Made by a program: the position numbers and the translations under genes. This document shows positions 34,063 through 44,812 of a DNA stretch of 64,000 bases, one piece after another; the first letter of the stretch is position 1, and every line of letters begins with the position of its first letter. The DNA comes from Phanerochaete sordida (Eukaryota; Basidiomycota; Agaricomycetes; Polyporales; Phanerochaetaceae). Location: assembly GCA_019973155.2 (NCBI GenBank), contig BPQB01000068.1, positions 124,001-188,000 on the forward strand, in the 5' to 3' direction. Below the pieces are notes generated by a model. That model was not told where the DNA came from and searched no databases. It was given only the letters and a program-made list of their open reading frames with translations.

Positions 34063-34085
34063 GGAACGTTACAATGCAACGTTCC
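34063..34085. repeat. perfect 8-bp inverted repeat in a divergent promoter
   Basis: GGAACGTT and its exact complement AACGTTCC separated by 7 bases, between the SGF29 start (33902, minus) and the NTase-like start (34197, plus). Each side is flanked by an ACCGGCC copy. Possible dimeric transcription-factor site. Confidence 0.55.
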
Positions 34086-34196
34086 AGATGGACCGGCCAG
34101 CCCTCGCGTGGAAACCACGTGGCCCAAGCGCCACCATGCCAACCCTTGCCCTCTCCGTCCTCTCGCCTCGCCACACCTGCAATCGCTCCCGCAGAG

Positions 34197-35416
34197 ATGG
34201 GTGGCAACGCCTTCAAGGCAACTCTCCCAGATGCTTCATTCCCGCGCATGCGCCCCGCGCTGTACAACGAACTCAAGCAGCGCGTGGCGGCCTCCCTGCA
34301 GACCGTCTACACCTCAGTCGCCGTCCCGCACGAAGCTCCGGGGAAGCTCGACTTTGGCGACATCGACTTTGTCGTCTGCCATCCGCGCGATGGTCTCAAC
34401 CCCGAAATGCTGCGTGTCGCTCTCGGGGCGCAGCACATCATCGCTATCGGCAACGTGAGCAACCTGGCAATCCCTCTGCGAGACAAGGACAGCTTTTGCC
34501 AGGTCGATATCCATGTCTGCGATGACATCGATGACTGGCAGCGTACATTCTTCTTCTTGTCATATGGCGACCTGTCCATGATCTTGGGCCTCATGGCCCG
34601 TGCTCTCGACCTATCGCTGGGCAGGCACGGTTTGAAGGTACGCGTTCGCTTATGGCACAAAAACATGAACACTGTTCGACTGATTATCATTTGCAGCTCG
34701 CTAGGCCACTCCCTACGTCGCCGCAGCTAGCATTTATGCTGTCGTCGTCGGTCCCAAATATACTAGACTTCTTCGGGCTGTCTATGGACCGCTGGCAACA
34801 AGGCTTCTCGTCAGAGGCCGACATCTTCTCCTGGCTGTCTACCTCCCGCCTATACAACCCTGCTAAGCTGCTTCGGTGCGAAGCCACCAACACATCCGGG
34901 TCGAGAACCCGGGATGCTCGACCTATGTACCAAAGGTTCTTAGTCTATGCCCAACGCCACGAAGCCCCGTGCCCGCAGCTTCCCTCGGCATTGGAGGCTA
35001 TCAACGTGTTTGGGAAGCGGAGCCTTCATGACGCCCTTCTGCACGTCGCGGCGGCCAAGAAGCATGTTCAGAGCGTCTTCACGGGCAAGCTAGTTCAAGC
35101 CTGGACCGGCGTGAGCGGCATGCCCGTGCGCTTTGTCATGGACGAGACGAAGAGAAGGCTCGGTGGCGAAGGCATTATGCATACAGTCGCGGGGATCTCT
35201 ATAGACACTCTGCAGCCAGAGGGCATCCCAGCGATGCATCTGACGCTGAGAGTGTGGGAATCTGCCATGGCAGAGATGTCAGCGGACCAGGTAAAGACGT
35301 TGGTAATGGAGGTCAAATTGGAGCTGGAGGCGGAGGGGAAGCTGGACTTTGACTGGAGAGCCGCTAAGCAAAAGCGGGCTTCACAGAGAAGCTCGGACAC
35401 GCAGGGTTTGGCGTAG
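34197..35416 (+). CDS. uncharacterised fungal protein with nucleotidyltransferase-like motif
   Basis: Two exons joined across about 34637-34696 (donor after GRHGLK, acceptor before LARPLP). The product is about 385 residues. Its N-terminal half has KLDFGDIDFVVCHP (two acidic residues with the spacing of the DxD of nucleotidyltransferases) and, about 50 residues later, FCQVDIHVCDD, which could supply the third carboxylate. The usual hG[GS] motif before the DxD is not clear. The C-terminal half is helical, with FGKRSLHDALLHVAAAKKHV, and ends in a Lys/Ala-rich segment. I do not recognise a named family; similar proteins are probably widespread in Agaricomycetes. The function is unproven. ATG 34197 is taken because it precedes the conserved-looking region; the frame is open further upstream to 33921. 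Confidence 0.72.
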
Positions 35417-36351
35417 ATCTAGGCTCAAGCGAATCGACGTAGCCTTCTCCTTAGTCACTACATCCTTCTGACAGCCGCTTTTCCCGTGCCGGTCCCAGCG
35501 CGGACTCTGCCACAGAGGACTCGGTGAGCAAGTCGCTACGCTTCCCGGCTGTTTCCTGATTACTCAGCTCAATGCCTTCGCGATTACCCGCATGCGGACG
35601 GTCCAAATGGACATGTACTCTGTTCTGTGATGACTAACAAACACCAGCGGCAACCCTCCGATGACCCTAGGTCACCCGCGACTCAGTAAATCGTGGGAGA
35701 ATTCAGTGGTAGCACTAGATCTGCCACGGGTGTCGATCATAGAGCACAGCATGCGAATGGCAGCGAGCTATTTTCAATGTTGGCCACCACGCCGTGGGTA
35801 CATCGTCACTCGCCCCTAGAGGCAACCATCGATCGCAGGGTTTCGCAGAACTGTCGGTCAAGCTGGACAGCGTAGCGTGCGTCGCTACCTCGACTCGCGC
35901 TCGATATCTGGCAGTGGGGGATACACTTTCGGTCAGCACGTACAGGTGCCTTATTGCGGCGGGTGTTCTGATCTTCCCCACCACTACAGTCGCCATCGTC
36001 CTGGCTTCGGGCACACTAGCCTCGGCGTCGCTTTCTTGCCGAGGCCGTTGCCCCCTGTTGCCCCGCAGGGCAAGTTCGCTAGAGTTCGCTAGCGCGTCTC
36101 GAAGAGCGTCATCTTTCTCGATCTGCAACCCACGGCAAGCCGACTGCATGAGGCCTCTGTCTCGAACGCCACGGGCGTGGTAACATCCCGCTGAATAATA
36201 GCCATGATAGCCGTTCTGCGCCGTTCCTATCCGTCCAACGACCGAGCTACGGCGGGTTCCCGAGCCACAGCAATGTTCACCCTTCACATCATGTGCACCA
36301 ATACGCCGCCACTTGGGGACCCATGACCCTGGCAGCTCCTAATACCCCTCG
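35417..36351. other. intergenic, no confident gene
   Basis: About 0.9 kb with scattered open frames; a 190-residue minus frame (36287-35715) lacks recognisable motifs and is not called. The right end is the promoter of the alcohol dehydrogenase gene. Confidence 0.45.
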
Positions 36352-36358
36352 TATAAAA
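36352..36358 (+). promoter_or_regulatory. TATA box of the alcohol dehydrogenase gene
   Basis: Exact TATAAAA 80 bp before the ATG at 36432, with a CT-rich leader between, suggesting a regulated or strongly expressed gene. Confidence 0.6.
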
Positions 36359-36431
36359 TGCCTTGCGCGCAGGGGCCTTGGACTCTCATCCGCCGCACCA
36401 GTCTCCGTAACACACTCTCAAAGAACTCGCC

Positions 36432-37745
36432 ATGTCTTCGTTCACTGCTCCACAGTCCTACACAGCTTTCCAATGGGATTCTCCCAACACCGACCTCAAA
36501 AAGACCGAAAAGCCTTGGAAGGACCCTGAACAGGACGAGGTTGTCATCAAGGTGCTCGCCTGTGGCGTCTGTGCTACGTACGTTCTCCGTGCCGTGGTGC
36601 TCTCAAGTTCAACTCATTGACCACTCGGACAGCGACGGCAACATTCGCGCAGGCCTTGGCGTCCCCGTGAACTTCCCAGTCGTACCCGGCCACGAGGTCG
36701 TCGGCGACGTCGTAGCGGTGCACCCCAGTGTGCGCGACTACAAGGTCGGCGACCGCGTCGGCGCGCCGATGCAGCGCAACTACTGCGGCGAGTGCCGCCA
36801 CTGCCGCAGCGGCCAGCTCATGGGCTGTGACAAGCTCTTCACTACCCTCACTGGTGCGTAGCGAGCCTCCTTGTACACGGCGCGAAGGGCTGACCGAAAC
36901 CTTGACAGGCGCCACGCACGACGGCGGATACGCCCAGTTTGCGCGCGTACCGACAAACGGTGTGTGCCACATCTCCAAGGACATCGACCCCGCCGAAGCC
37001 GCCCCACTGATGTGTGCCGGTGTGACCGTCTTCAGTGAGTACAGCCTGCCCTTCTCGTTGGAAGGAAACTGACATCTCCTTGCGCACAGACGCCCTCGAG
37101 CAGCTGAAGATTAGGCCAGGGGCTACCGTAGCCATCCAGGGTATTGGGTACGCTTGACTCAGGTATCGCGCCTCCTCTACGCACCCCGCTGACTTTCCTC
37201 GCAGCGGCCTCGGCCATCTCGCCGTCCAGTACTCCAAGGCCATGGGCTTCCGCACCGTCGCCCTCTCGAGCTCCGACAGGAAGCGCGACCTCGCGCTCAA
37301 GCTCGGCGCCGACATCTATATCGACGAGTCGAAGCAGAACGCTGCGGAGGAACTGCAGAAGCTCGGCGGCGCGAACGCGATCCTCACAACGTCGCCGTCC
37401 TCGAAGTCGATCATGCCGCTGCTCGAGGGCCTCGCGTTCGAGGGAAAGCTCATGGTCGTCGCCGTGCCGCACGACGAGGTGCAGTTCAACCCTGGTACGT
37501 CTGCCGCAGTGTCTCTTTGTGCCGTGTCCGTGCTGAACGCCGCTGCAGGTGCGCTCCTCGGTCGGCGCCTGTCGATCCACGGGTCTTTCGTCGGCACCAA
37601 CGAAGACTGCGCACGGACGGTCGCATTTACGGTCAAGCACAACATCAAGATCTGGGTCGAGAAGTTCTCGATGTCGAAAGTTTACGAGGCTTTCGAACGC
37701 CGTGAAAATGCGCAGTTTAGGGCTGTCGTCCTTCCCTGGGAGTAG
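36432..37745 (+). CDS. zinc-dependent medium-chain alcohol dehydrogenase
   Basis: MDR-family alcohol dehydrogenase that interconverts an alcohol and an aldehyde with NAD(P)H; the closest classes are yeast Adh6/cinnamyl-alcohol or propanol-preferring dehydrogenases. Exon 1 ends VLACGVCAT, spliced to DGNIRAG, so the catalytic zinc ligand Cys is present; PVVPGHEVVGDV supplies the second ligand His. The structural zinc site is YCGECRHCRSGQLMGC (four Cys). The Rossmann fold reads IQGIGGLGHLAVQYSK, itself interrupted by an intron, then DRKRDLALKLGADIYID. The end is NAQFRAVVLPWE, stop 37743-37745. Introns lie near 36578-36631, 36856-36908, 37034-37089, 37149-37203 and 37493-37547. All ligands are intact. 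In wood-decay fungi such enzymes act on aryl aldehydes, but the substrate here is not determined. Confidence 0.92.
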
Positions 37746-37844
37746 ACGATCGGCTCATAAATATTGCCACACCGACTCCGCGATATGGGTCGTAGAATAT
37801 CATCATAGGTGTATGAATAACTTGAAACGGAGGTCATGCATAGC

Positions 37845-39083
37845 TCATGTAGGGACGTGAACCTCTATCCATGATATCACGTCTTCTAAGCTCCGCTCTG
37901 CTATGCCGTCGGCTTCGTTGAACAGATCGTGGTATGCGCCCTAAGCGATGGTGAGCCAGGTAGTGGAATAGAGCAGCAGTGACTGACGTCGTATGAGAGG
38001 AATTTCTTGTCCTGTACTGGAACCTTGTCGAAGAATTCTCTCGATTTTGCTGGTGAGTTTACCTGACAAGGACACGGTGGTGAGCGACATCGAGGGACCC
38101 GCTCAATGGACTCACCTCATCTGCGGTCCCATGCGTGACCAAAAGCTATATCTTTGGGTCAGCGACAAGCAACTCGGGAGGCAGCTAAATCGACGGACAG
38201 GAAGGTTCTCCGGCCAGGCTTTCGCCTTGTCGTTGTCTAGGAGCTGCTCCGCCTGAGTCCGAGCAAGGGTGAGTGCGAGCCGTTGAACAGAAACCAGTAA
38301 ATCTGACCGAGGCTATCATGTCATGAAGACCTTTCAGCGTGCCTTCTGGTCGCCGGAGACGGTCCCTCTTCAGAGCCTCGACCTTCTCTGGTATACGCGA
38401 GAATAGCTGTAACGGAGAAGTGGGTATCGAACGGCATTCTCTTGGACGAATATGCTTACCTCCTCGGGCATTGGGGCAGCCAGCGTCATGTTTGGCGCGA
38501 GCTTACTCAGGTGTGTCGCCAGGAAACGCTTCCAGCCTGGCGCCGGATTGGCCAGGTAGATGAGAGGCGAGCATCCCACCACACCAGCGAGCATCGCTTT
38601 GGTCTCAGCCTTCGGTGGTGCGTGGTCGCGCGTTACAAAGTTGAACACGAGACCACCACTCTGAAGAATATCGGTCATAAGGATGATTTTTGGATGCAAA
38701 GCATATTTACGTACCGCAGAATATCCCACGAGGAAAAGAGGCAGCCCAGGTCGCTCGCGTGAGAGATGCTGCAGCCAGAACTCGACGTCGCTCAGCTCCA
38801 GCTCGAGGTTCGTCTTGTCGTACGACGCGCCCGGGCTGCGGTGCTCCTTGTCCAGCGCTGTCTTCCCGAACCCTCGCTTGTCGTAGGCAAACATGACGAT
38901 GCCGCGCTGCGCGAACGCAGAATGTATGTGGTCGTACCGCGAGACATGGTCCGCGAAACCGTGAACGTAGAGCGCTGCCGCTTTCGGCTGTGCGGCGGGC
39001 CAGAGCCTCGTGTAGAACTGGTGCCCGTCGAACCCGGGGAGCCAAGCCTCGACGTACGGCGTGCTAGTGCTGTCAGTAGCCAT
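37845..39083 (-). CDS. monoglyceride lipase/lysophospholipase-like alpha/beta hydrolase
   Basis: Serine hydrolase of the Yju3/monoacylglycerol lipase family (Hydrolase_4), which cleaves monoglycerides on lipid droplets and membranes. The start MATDSTSTPYVEAWLPG at 39083 precedes FYTRLWPA, then ALYVHGFADHVSRYDH (oxyanion HG) and FAYDKRGFGKTALDKEHR. The nucleophile elbow LVGYSAGG is formed by removing an intron at about 38719-38661, and FNFVTRDH follows. The C-terminus, AYHDLFNEADGIAERSLEDV, carries the catalytic-His region of the family and ends VHVPT at stop 37845-37847. Intermediate exons with the catalytic Asp lie between about 38450 and 37960. The minus-strand TATATATG at 39144-39151, about 60 bp upstream, may be its TATA box; the frame is also open to ATG 39164. 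Confidence 0.87.
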
Positions 39084-39151
39084 CGCGAGAGGTGATGAGC
39101 AGACGGATCCACACGACGGCGTACGACAGCTTCGGCGGCGCGCATATATAT

Positions 39152-40352
39152 GCAGCTGAGACAATGCGCTTGGCGGCGACTACGTGAGCAGATACGGCAT
39201 GTCCGCGAACGGGCGGCGATCTCGAGCACGTCTGGGGACCTGCCCTTGGCGGGACCGACGGGGTGCTGCCGCGCCCAGCGGCCAGTTTACATCCGCCATA
39301 CCTGCATTGGTCGCGAGCAGCGTTTCCGGGCGAACGGCGAGACGTACTGCGGACCCAGCGTGCGGCAGAAAAGTCATTATTGTGGCTCAGGCAGGAGAGA
39401 ACGGTACAGCAGGTGCAGGTGGGACACGATAGACGGATGTTTGCAATCGGCACTTTCGCCCCTGTCTCATATTGGTTGTCATCGCTGCGGCTCGGCCTCT
39501 ATTCGCTATATAAGATTGATCCGCTCGCAGTTGGCGCACTCACCGGCGGCGGACGGTCCACGAAGCCCTCTCCTGTCTCTGGGCAGAGCATTTCGATGCC
39601 AAAGAGAGGATGCATATGGTGGCGCAATGGAAGACAACGGGGAGGCGTCCAGACAAAGGCGGAACCACACCGGAGAGATGGGATGCAATGCGGCGCAGAT
39701 CGCTGGCACAGCCGCAGTCTTGAGATTTCCGCCTCTCTCACGGCGTGGCTCGGACACAGAGGACAGATTGCGGGAATGGGATCGCTCGCTTTGAGGACAA
39801 GGAGAGGAAACGATCGATGTTGTGGTGGAGAGCTGGAAATCGTCGTACCCGAAGACGGGGATATCCATGAGGATCAAGACACTGCCCAGGGCAAAGAGTC
39901 AGGTGAGGTGAACGCCGTGGTCCCCCTGCGCGCCTTGGAAGCTGGTAAGGTTGCAGTTATCAAGGCCAGATCATGGAGGGCGGTGCAGCCTGTGAATGGT
40001 CTTCCGCCGGAGTGGTCGAATGTCGAATCCATGTGCAGCATTTCGCCGGAGCTCAGCAGGGTATGATGCTCGGTCCCCGGTGGCAAACGTCGAGAATGAC
40101 TGCAGCGACAAGCAAAGGCAAAGTCGAGGGCAGAGAGGCGTCTTGTATAGCGGTGCAAGTGAGGAGAGGCGGGATGGGAACAGTTGAACAGTCCAATGCC
40201 TGATGGAAGACGGCCATCTCGGGCGCTTACTGGGTGTTTCATCGCTTTGGGCTCGCTCATAACACCCTCCGTCCCTCTCCCATCTCTCCGTCGTCCCTCT
40301 CCTCCTCTCCTCCTCCTCCGCCCCACGACCCGTCACCGCTGCTGGCTCTGCG
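39152..40352. other. intergenic between divergent genes
   Basis: About 1.2 kb. Open frames of 214 and 267 residues on the plus strand and 178 on the minus strand overlap each other without motifs; composition suggests they are chance frames. The last 100 bp are a long pyrimidine tract, a likely transcription start zone for the next gene. Confidence 0.45.
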
Positions 40353-41729
40353 ATGTCCAACGCGACCGACCCCACCCAGGCCCTTCCGCCGTCCCTCGAC
40401 CTCCCGCCGCACCTCTCCGCGCACAAGTACTTCTTCGTCTGTACTTTGACCGTCGCGGCTTGGGACACCCTCGTCCTCTCTCCGCGTTCGTGGCGGCTTC
40501 TGCGCACAAAGGGATGGCCATTCCTGAAGATTGCCTACCACTTCCTCCGGGTCTTCATGCCCGTCGAGTTCACCATTGTCGGTGTAGCATTCTTCGACAC
40601 CAAGTGGTCCATTGACGTGAGTCTTCTGTCCAATGAATCTCCACACGCCTCTCGTCTAGAGTCCCATCGCGTATGCATGGACTCCCCAGTGCATCGAAGG
40701 ACGTGCGCGTCGGCGACCATATACCTCCGTTATCGGTCGGTGGTTAACGCCCTGACGCGCCCTGGCAGCGCCCGACTCCCAGTATCATGATGTTGATCGT
40801 TCTTTTGTCTTGCAGACCTGCTCACACTTCTACCTCTTTGAGCCCATCTGCACCGCGATATTGCTCGCCGTCTGCTCCGCTGTTCACGTCATTCGCATCC
40901 ACGCCATCTACGACAAGTCCCGCAATGTGCTCACGGTCATGGGCGGCCTGTTCGCGCTGCAAGTCATTGTGACGGCCATTTGCTGCGGTTTCTATCGCGG
41001 TGAGTTGTATGGGCTGCATTACACGCGCGTGGGAGACTTATCAGTCGTGCTCCAGTCACACCACTCTTGGAAGGTCAGGGCTGCATCGCGGAGCCCAAGC
41101 ACAATTGGGTCGGCCTTTACTGGCTGTCTGCGACTCTCCTCTACACCGCTTCCCTCGTGCTTGCTCTTCAACGCTCCTTCCGTTCCCTGAAAGACAAGCC
41201 GACGTCGTACTGGAAGCTTATGCTTCGGGACGGCCTTAACCTCTACGCCGCTATCTGGGCAGTCAACATGGTCAACATGCTCTTCTGGTTCATCATCACG
41301 CCTACCGGCCCCGAAGACCCCATCCGCGTCATCGTGACGAGCATGGCCGCGGTCCTCACCACTTCGATGACCCTTCGCATCATCCTCGCAGTCCGCGGCT
41401 CGCTCGCGAACGGCGGTTCCTTCGCTGGCCGCTCTGGCCATGCCCAGTCGAACCCATCGCACGCCGTCTCGCGCCCTGCCCCACAAGGCGGCGCCATCCT
41501 CAGCCTGCAGCACCCGCAGCAGACGTACAACGTGCCCCTCGGCGTGGAGCCCAAGGCACGCGACTGGGCGGATGACAAGGAGAGCGACCAGATCGCAGAG
41601 GTCAAGGGCGACGACGTATTCCCGATCGAGGAGGAGGGAGCCAGCACGCCCACGCACGAAGAGGGCCCTCGGGGTGTCCAGATCACCGTCGACACCGAGA
41701 CGGACTACGACGCCTTCGCCAAAAAGTAA
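40353..41729 (+). CDS. fungal multi-pass membrane protein of unknown function
   Basis: Predicted membrane protein of an Agaricomycete-expanded family (DUF6533-like class). Start MSNATDPTQALPP; then HKYFFVCTLTVAAWDTLVL, matching the family pattern of an early 'WD.ll.l..E/P' helix, followed by LKIAYHFLRVFMPVEFTIVG. Splicing across about 40617-40815 joins FFDTKWSID to TCSHFYLFEPICTAILLAV and AVHVIRIHAIYDKSRNVLTV, 'R..AiY....' being a family signature. Two more segments are WLSATLLYTASLVLALQ and WAVNMVNMLFWFII. The tail (from about 41400) is soluble with Pro/Glu-rich stretches and ends DAFAKK, stop 41727-41729. The intron near 40617 is unusually long (about 200 bp) for this window, so an extra small exon may be hidden there. 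No function can be assigned. Confidence 0.78.
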
Positions 41730-42732
41730 GATATAGGCATCCGTGGCGGGGCGGGCCCGAGTGTATCGGAGGGTTTCTCTCGCCTGTCCCACTCTCTTGC
41801 TCAACGTCGAACTTGCTCAAACGTTCCTTCTCCATGACCGGTATTTATAGCACGACCTACGTCCATTATCCTTCCATGTTATCTAAATGTTGGATCTACC
41901 TTCCTCGCGTGCCGTAATACTCTCCCTGTTTTGTTTGTCGGCCTGTGCATTTGTTTGTGGATTCTTGGAGTCGACTTGTACCTTCTAGAGAGCTGTCTTT
42001 GTACGACTATTTACCCTGCTTTATCCATCGGCGTCCGCCTTCCGATATGTGCGGTGAACGCGACTAGGCCGATGCGCCACCCGTGATTGGTCGGAGTGAG
42101 TCTCTCTTCCTCCCTGCATAGCGTGGCCATGGCCGTCTTCATCACGAATAGCTTTGCTTCGGAGGAGTTTTCCCTCGATGGTAACGTATGCCGACATCGA
42201 CGCTGCCTCACCCGACGCCGCAGCATCAGTCGTTTCAAAGATCGGTCCCATTCGCATCGTTCCTAGGCCGATACACAGCAATATGGATCAGGATGCGTAT
42301 TCTGTCTGCACAGACGCAGGCAGTGTCCGGCGAATTGACGGTGCGTGCGACTCTAGGCTAACTCTCAGGTCATCATTTCTAGCAGTTGAGTGTACAAGGC
42401 AGGCGTATGCCTCCAATCACATGCGTGTGAGGGAAGTCTAAGGATCTGCTGACTCTACAGCAAAGAGGCGTCTTCCCATTATCACTGGCAATAGAACATG
42501 TGGGCGATTGACTTCACCACTTGACCTTCCTGATCTACATAATTAATATCCACGCCAATTTTAGCGGATTCCTCGCAATTACTAGGGTCATCAGTTGTTG
42601 ACGCCTTTGCCTGAGGGTCTTTCCACCCAACCACGATCTGCCAGCCACTTACAAGAGGTAAGTCGCTGGGTCCCTGTACCTGTCGCGAATCATGACGGAT
42701 TAGTCCATAGCTTAAAGTTACAGTAGCACATC
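41730..42732. other. intergenic, no confident gene
   Basis: About 1 kb; no coding evidence beyond short frames of 75-95 residues, and no RNA gene or repeat recognised. The sequence from about 42450 is more AT-rich and is the likely promoter of the methyltransferase. Confidence 0.5.
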
Positions 42733-43554
42733 ATGTGTACCTTCGCGAAGGAAGCGGTCTATACGCACGGTCACAGCGAAGCCGTCCTACGTTCGCACAG
42801 CTCGCGCACCGCGACCAGTTCCGCTGCATATCTTCTCCCCTACCTGAAGCCAGATATGACCATCCTCGACGTTGGCTGCGGACCAGGGACGATCTCCGCC
42901 GATCTTGCGACGTATGTACCCCAAGGGCACATTACAGCAATGGAGTACGTCGCAGACGTCCTCGAGACCGCGCGGGCATGTGCAAGTGCCCGGGGCGTGC
43001 GGAACATCAGCTTCAGCGTGGGCGACGCACAGGCTCTGCCTTTCCCAGACGCGTCCTTCGACGTCGTGCACGCGCACCAGGTCCTCCAGCACGTCGCAGA
43101 CCCCGTGCAGGCTCTCCGCGAGATGCGTCGCGTGACGCGCCCCGGAGGGCTTGTTGCCGTGCGCAGCATCGACTTCCGCGCGACGAGCTGGTGCCCCGAG
43201 AGCCCCGCCATGGACTGCTGGCTCGCCCTCTACCTGCGCGTCGCCCGCGGGAACGGCGGTACCCCCGACTCCGGTCGCCGTTTGCACGCGTGGGCGCGGG
43301 AGGCAGGCTTCGACGCGGCACGCGTGCAATGCAGCGCGAGCACATGGTGCTACCACACCCCCGAGGAGCGCGCCTGGCTTGGTGGCGTGTGGGCAGAGAG
43401 GACCCTGCATTCCGACTTTGCGTCCAGCGCGACCAAGAACGGATTCGCCGCCCAGGACGACTTGCAGCAGGTTTCCCGGATGTGGAAAGCTTGGGCGGCG
43501 GATGAAGACGGTTGGTTGACTATGGTCCACGGAGAGGTGATTTGCTGGGTGTAG
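42733..43554 (+). CDS. SAM-dependent class I methyltransferase (UbiE/COQ5-like)
   Basis: Soluble Rossmann-fold methyltransferase of 273 residues. Motif I is ILDVGCGPGTISADLA (residues about 43-58), a perfect SAM-binding glycine loop; motif II is MEYVADVLETARA with the acidic residue at the strand end. ISFSVGDAQALPFPDASFDVVHAHQVLQHV forms motifs III/IV, and LREMRRVTRPGGLVAVRSID is the post-motif. The gene is intronless, unlike nearly every neighbour. The N-terminal GHSEAVLRSHSSRTATSSAAYLLP and the domain resemble fungal methyltransferases of the UbiE type, for which substrates are often secondary metabolites or sterol-like compounds; none can be assigned here. Absence of introns could reflect retroposition or transfer, but codon use looks native. 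Confidence 0.9.
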   Translation: MCTFAKEAVYTHGHSEAVLRSHSSRTATSSAAYLLPYLKPDMTILDVGCGPGTISADLATYVPQGHITAMEYVADVLETARACASARGVRNISFSVGDAQALPFPDASFDVVHAHQVLQHVADPVQALREMRRVTRPGGLVAVRSIDFRATSWCPESPAMDCWLALYLRVARGNGGTPDSGRRLHAWAREAGFDAARVQCSASTWCYHTPEERAWLGGVWAERTLHSDFASSATKNGFAAQDDLQQVSRMWKAWAADEDGWLTMVHGEVICWV

Positions 43555-43926
43555 CTTGGATGCTATGAGTGAAAGTACGCCGCATCGCTCCTGGTGCTAT
43601 TCATTCTCTCCATTCGCCCTTACTCATTCACCAGTGCATACACTCGCCCGCGCCACTTGGCAGACAGCGTCCACTGATACTTAAAGCGGCCCAATCAATC
43701 CCTGGACCGGGTCACGAAGGTGTAGATATATTTATTCGATGAGGGTGGCAAACAGAAACAGAAAGCAGCGAACGCAAATGATAGACGAACGTGACTATAG
43801 CTTGAAGCCGTTATTCGTGGACGGCCGCTGGCGTGCGTGTCGGGTTCAGACCGGTGTGCAACTCATCTCATACACTGCTAATATTTGTTGCCGATCGTCG
43901 AAGATGCAACTCGATACGCTATCTAT
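43555..43926. other. intergenic
   Basis: 372 bp between the methyltransferase and the coiled-coil ORF (tail to tail). Nothing recognised. Confidence 0.5.
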
Positions 43927-44310
43927 TCAGAACCAGAGCCAAGCCTTCTCTAATAATGCGGCGTCGTCGAAGATGATTTGACTCCTGTCCCTGGAATTCG
44001 GCGGCTCCTGTGCTTGCTGAGGCAATTTGGGGCTTCTGCACTCGTGGCAGACTCCGGGTTGGACTATTGGAGAATTGGAGCGGGTTCGTGATTGTCTACC
44101 TCGCGCCACGGCATCCTGACGCTCCGCCTCCAGCGTTCGAATGCGCTCCTGGAGGGACCTGCAGGTCGTAGCCATGGCGGCGATAATCGCGCGGTAGGAC
44201 TGCGCCTCGGTTGAGAGCTGTGTCTGCAGTGTGCTGACCTGCCACTTCAAGTCCGCGATGTCCTGTATACTGCCGAAAGAACTGGCGACAGTCAGTTGCA
44301 CTCGTCCCAT
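43927..44310 (-). CDS. small coiled-coil protein, hypothetical
   Basis: 127-residue frame. Heptad-like regions are visible (DIADLKWQVSTLQTQLSTEA and SLQERIRTLEAERQDAVARG), followed by a Ser/Arg-rich stretch and a CxxC (CHECRSPK) motif. Such short coiled-coil proteins occur widely in mushrooms; no family is recognised. An alternative 5' exon may begin at ATG 44335 (MNFREQSIDG). It could also be a fragment of a larger gene. Confidence is limited because neither promoter nor splice evidence is decisive. Confidence 0.42.
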   Translation of the reverse strand: MGRVQLTVASSFGSIQDIADLKWQVSTLQTQLSTEAQSYRAIIAAMATTCRSLQERIRTLEAERQDAVARGRQSRTRSNSPIVQPGVCHECRSPKLPQQAQEPPNSRDRSQIIFDDAALLEKAWLWF

Positions 44311-44812
44311 CGATGCTCTGCTCGCGAAAATTCATGAGACTGCAGAACGCCGACAGAAATTGAGGACCTACCCCGATGACTTGAAGAATTCAGGTGAGGG
44401 CATCGTTGACCGCTTTGCGCGGTCGACCCCTCGGTCATCCGTGTCAGCCCCGACCGGAAACCCGAGTATATGAAGTCTATCACCAGAATGAAGTTGACCG
44501 CCACGCGGCTGACATCCGTCCATTTTCACTCGTCAGCGTCACGCAGCGACTTGTCGGTATCGAAGTCGAAACCGAGCTGAGATGCAACTGGAGTAGCATT
44601 CGTCTCGAATCTCGTAGTGTAACTTGCACAGATCCATTCATACCTACTCGCACAACGTTCAGGTGGACACTAGTGTGCATAGTCGTGGTCCTGGATTATG
44701 CGCACGCATTAATGTAGCCAGAAAGAACAAAAGATGCAGCAGACTGTGAATGATATAGGCACGGGCGAGGTCTGTGTCAGCCCAGATTCGTGGCAGCCGC
44801 TTTGACTGTAGC
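44311..44812. other. intergenic
   Basis: About 500 bp separating two minus-strand genes. Short frames only. Confidence 0.45.

Noticed and set aside
36432..39083. Biosynthetic gene cluster (dehydrogenase, hydrolase and neighbours)
   Set aside because: No backbone enzyme (polyketide synthase, NRPS, terpene synthase) and no P450 in the window; the enzymes are scattered among housekeeping genes.
39971..40507. 178-codon minus-strand frame overlapping the promoter and first exon of the membrane-protein gene
   Set aside because: Overlaps clear coding sequence on the other strand and low-complexity pyrimidine tract; composition not protein-like.
41019..41804. 261-codon minus-strand frame
   Set aside because: Antisense to the multi-pass membrane protein gene; no motif or splice logic.
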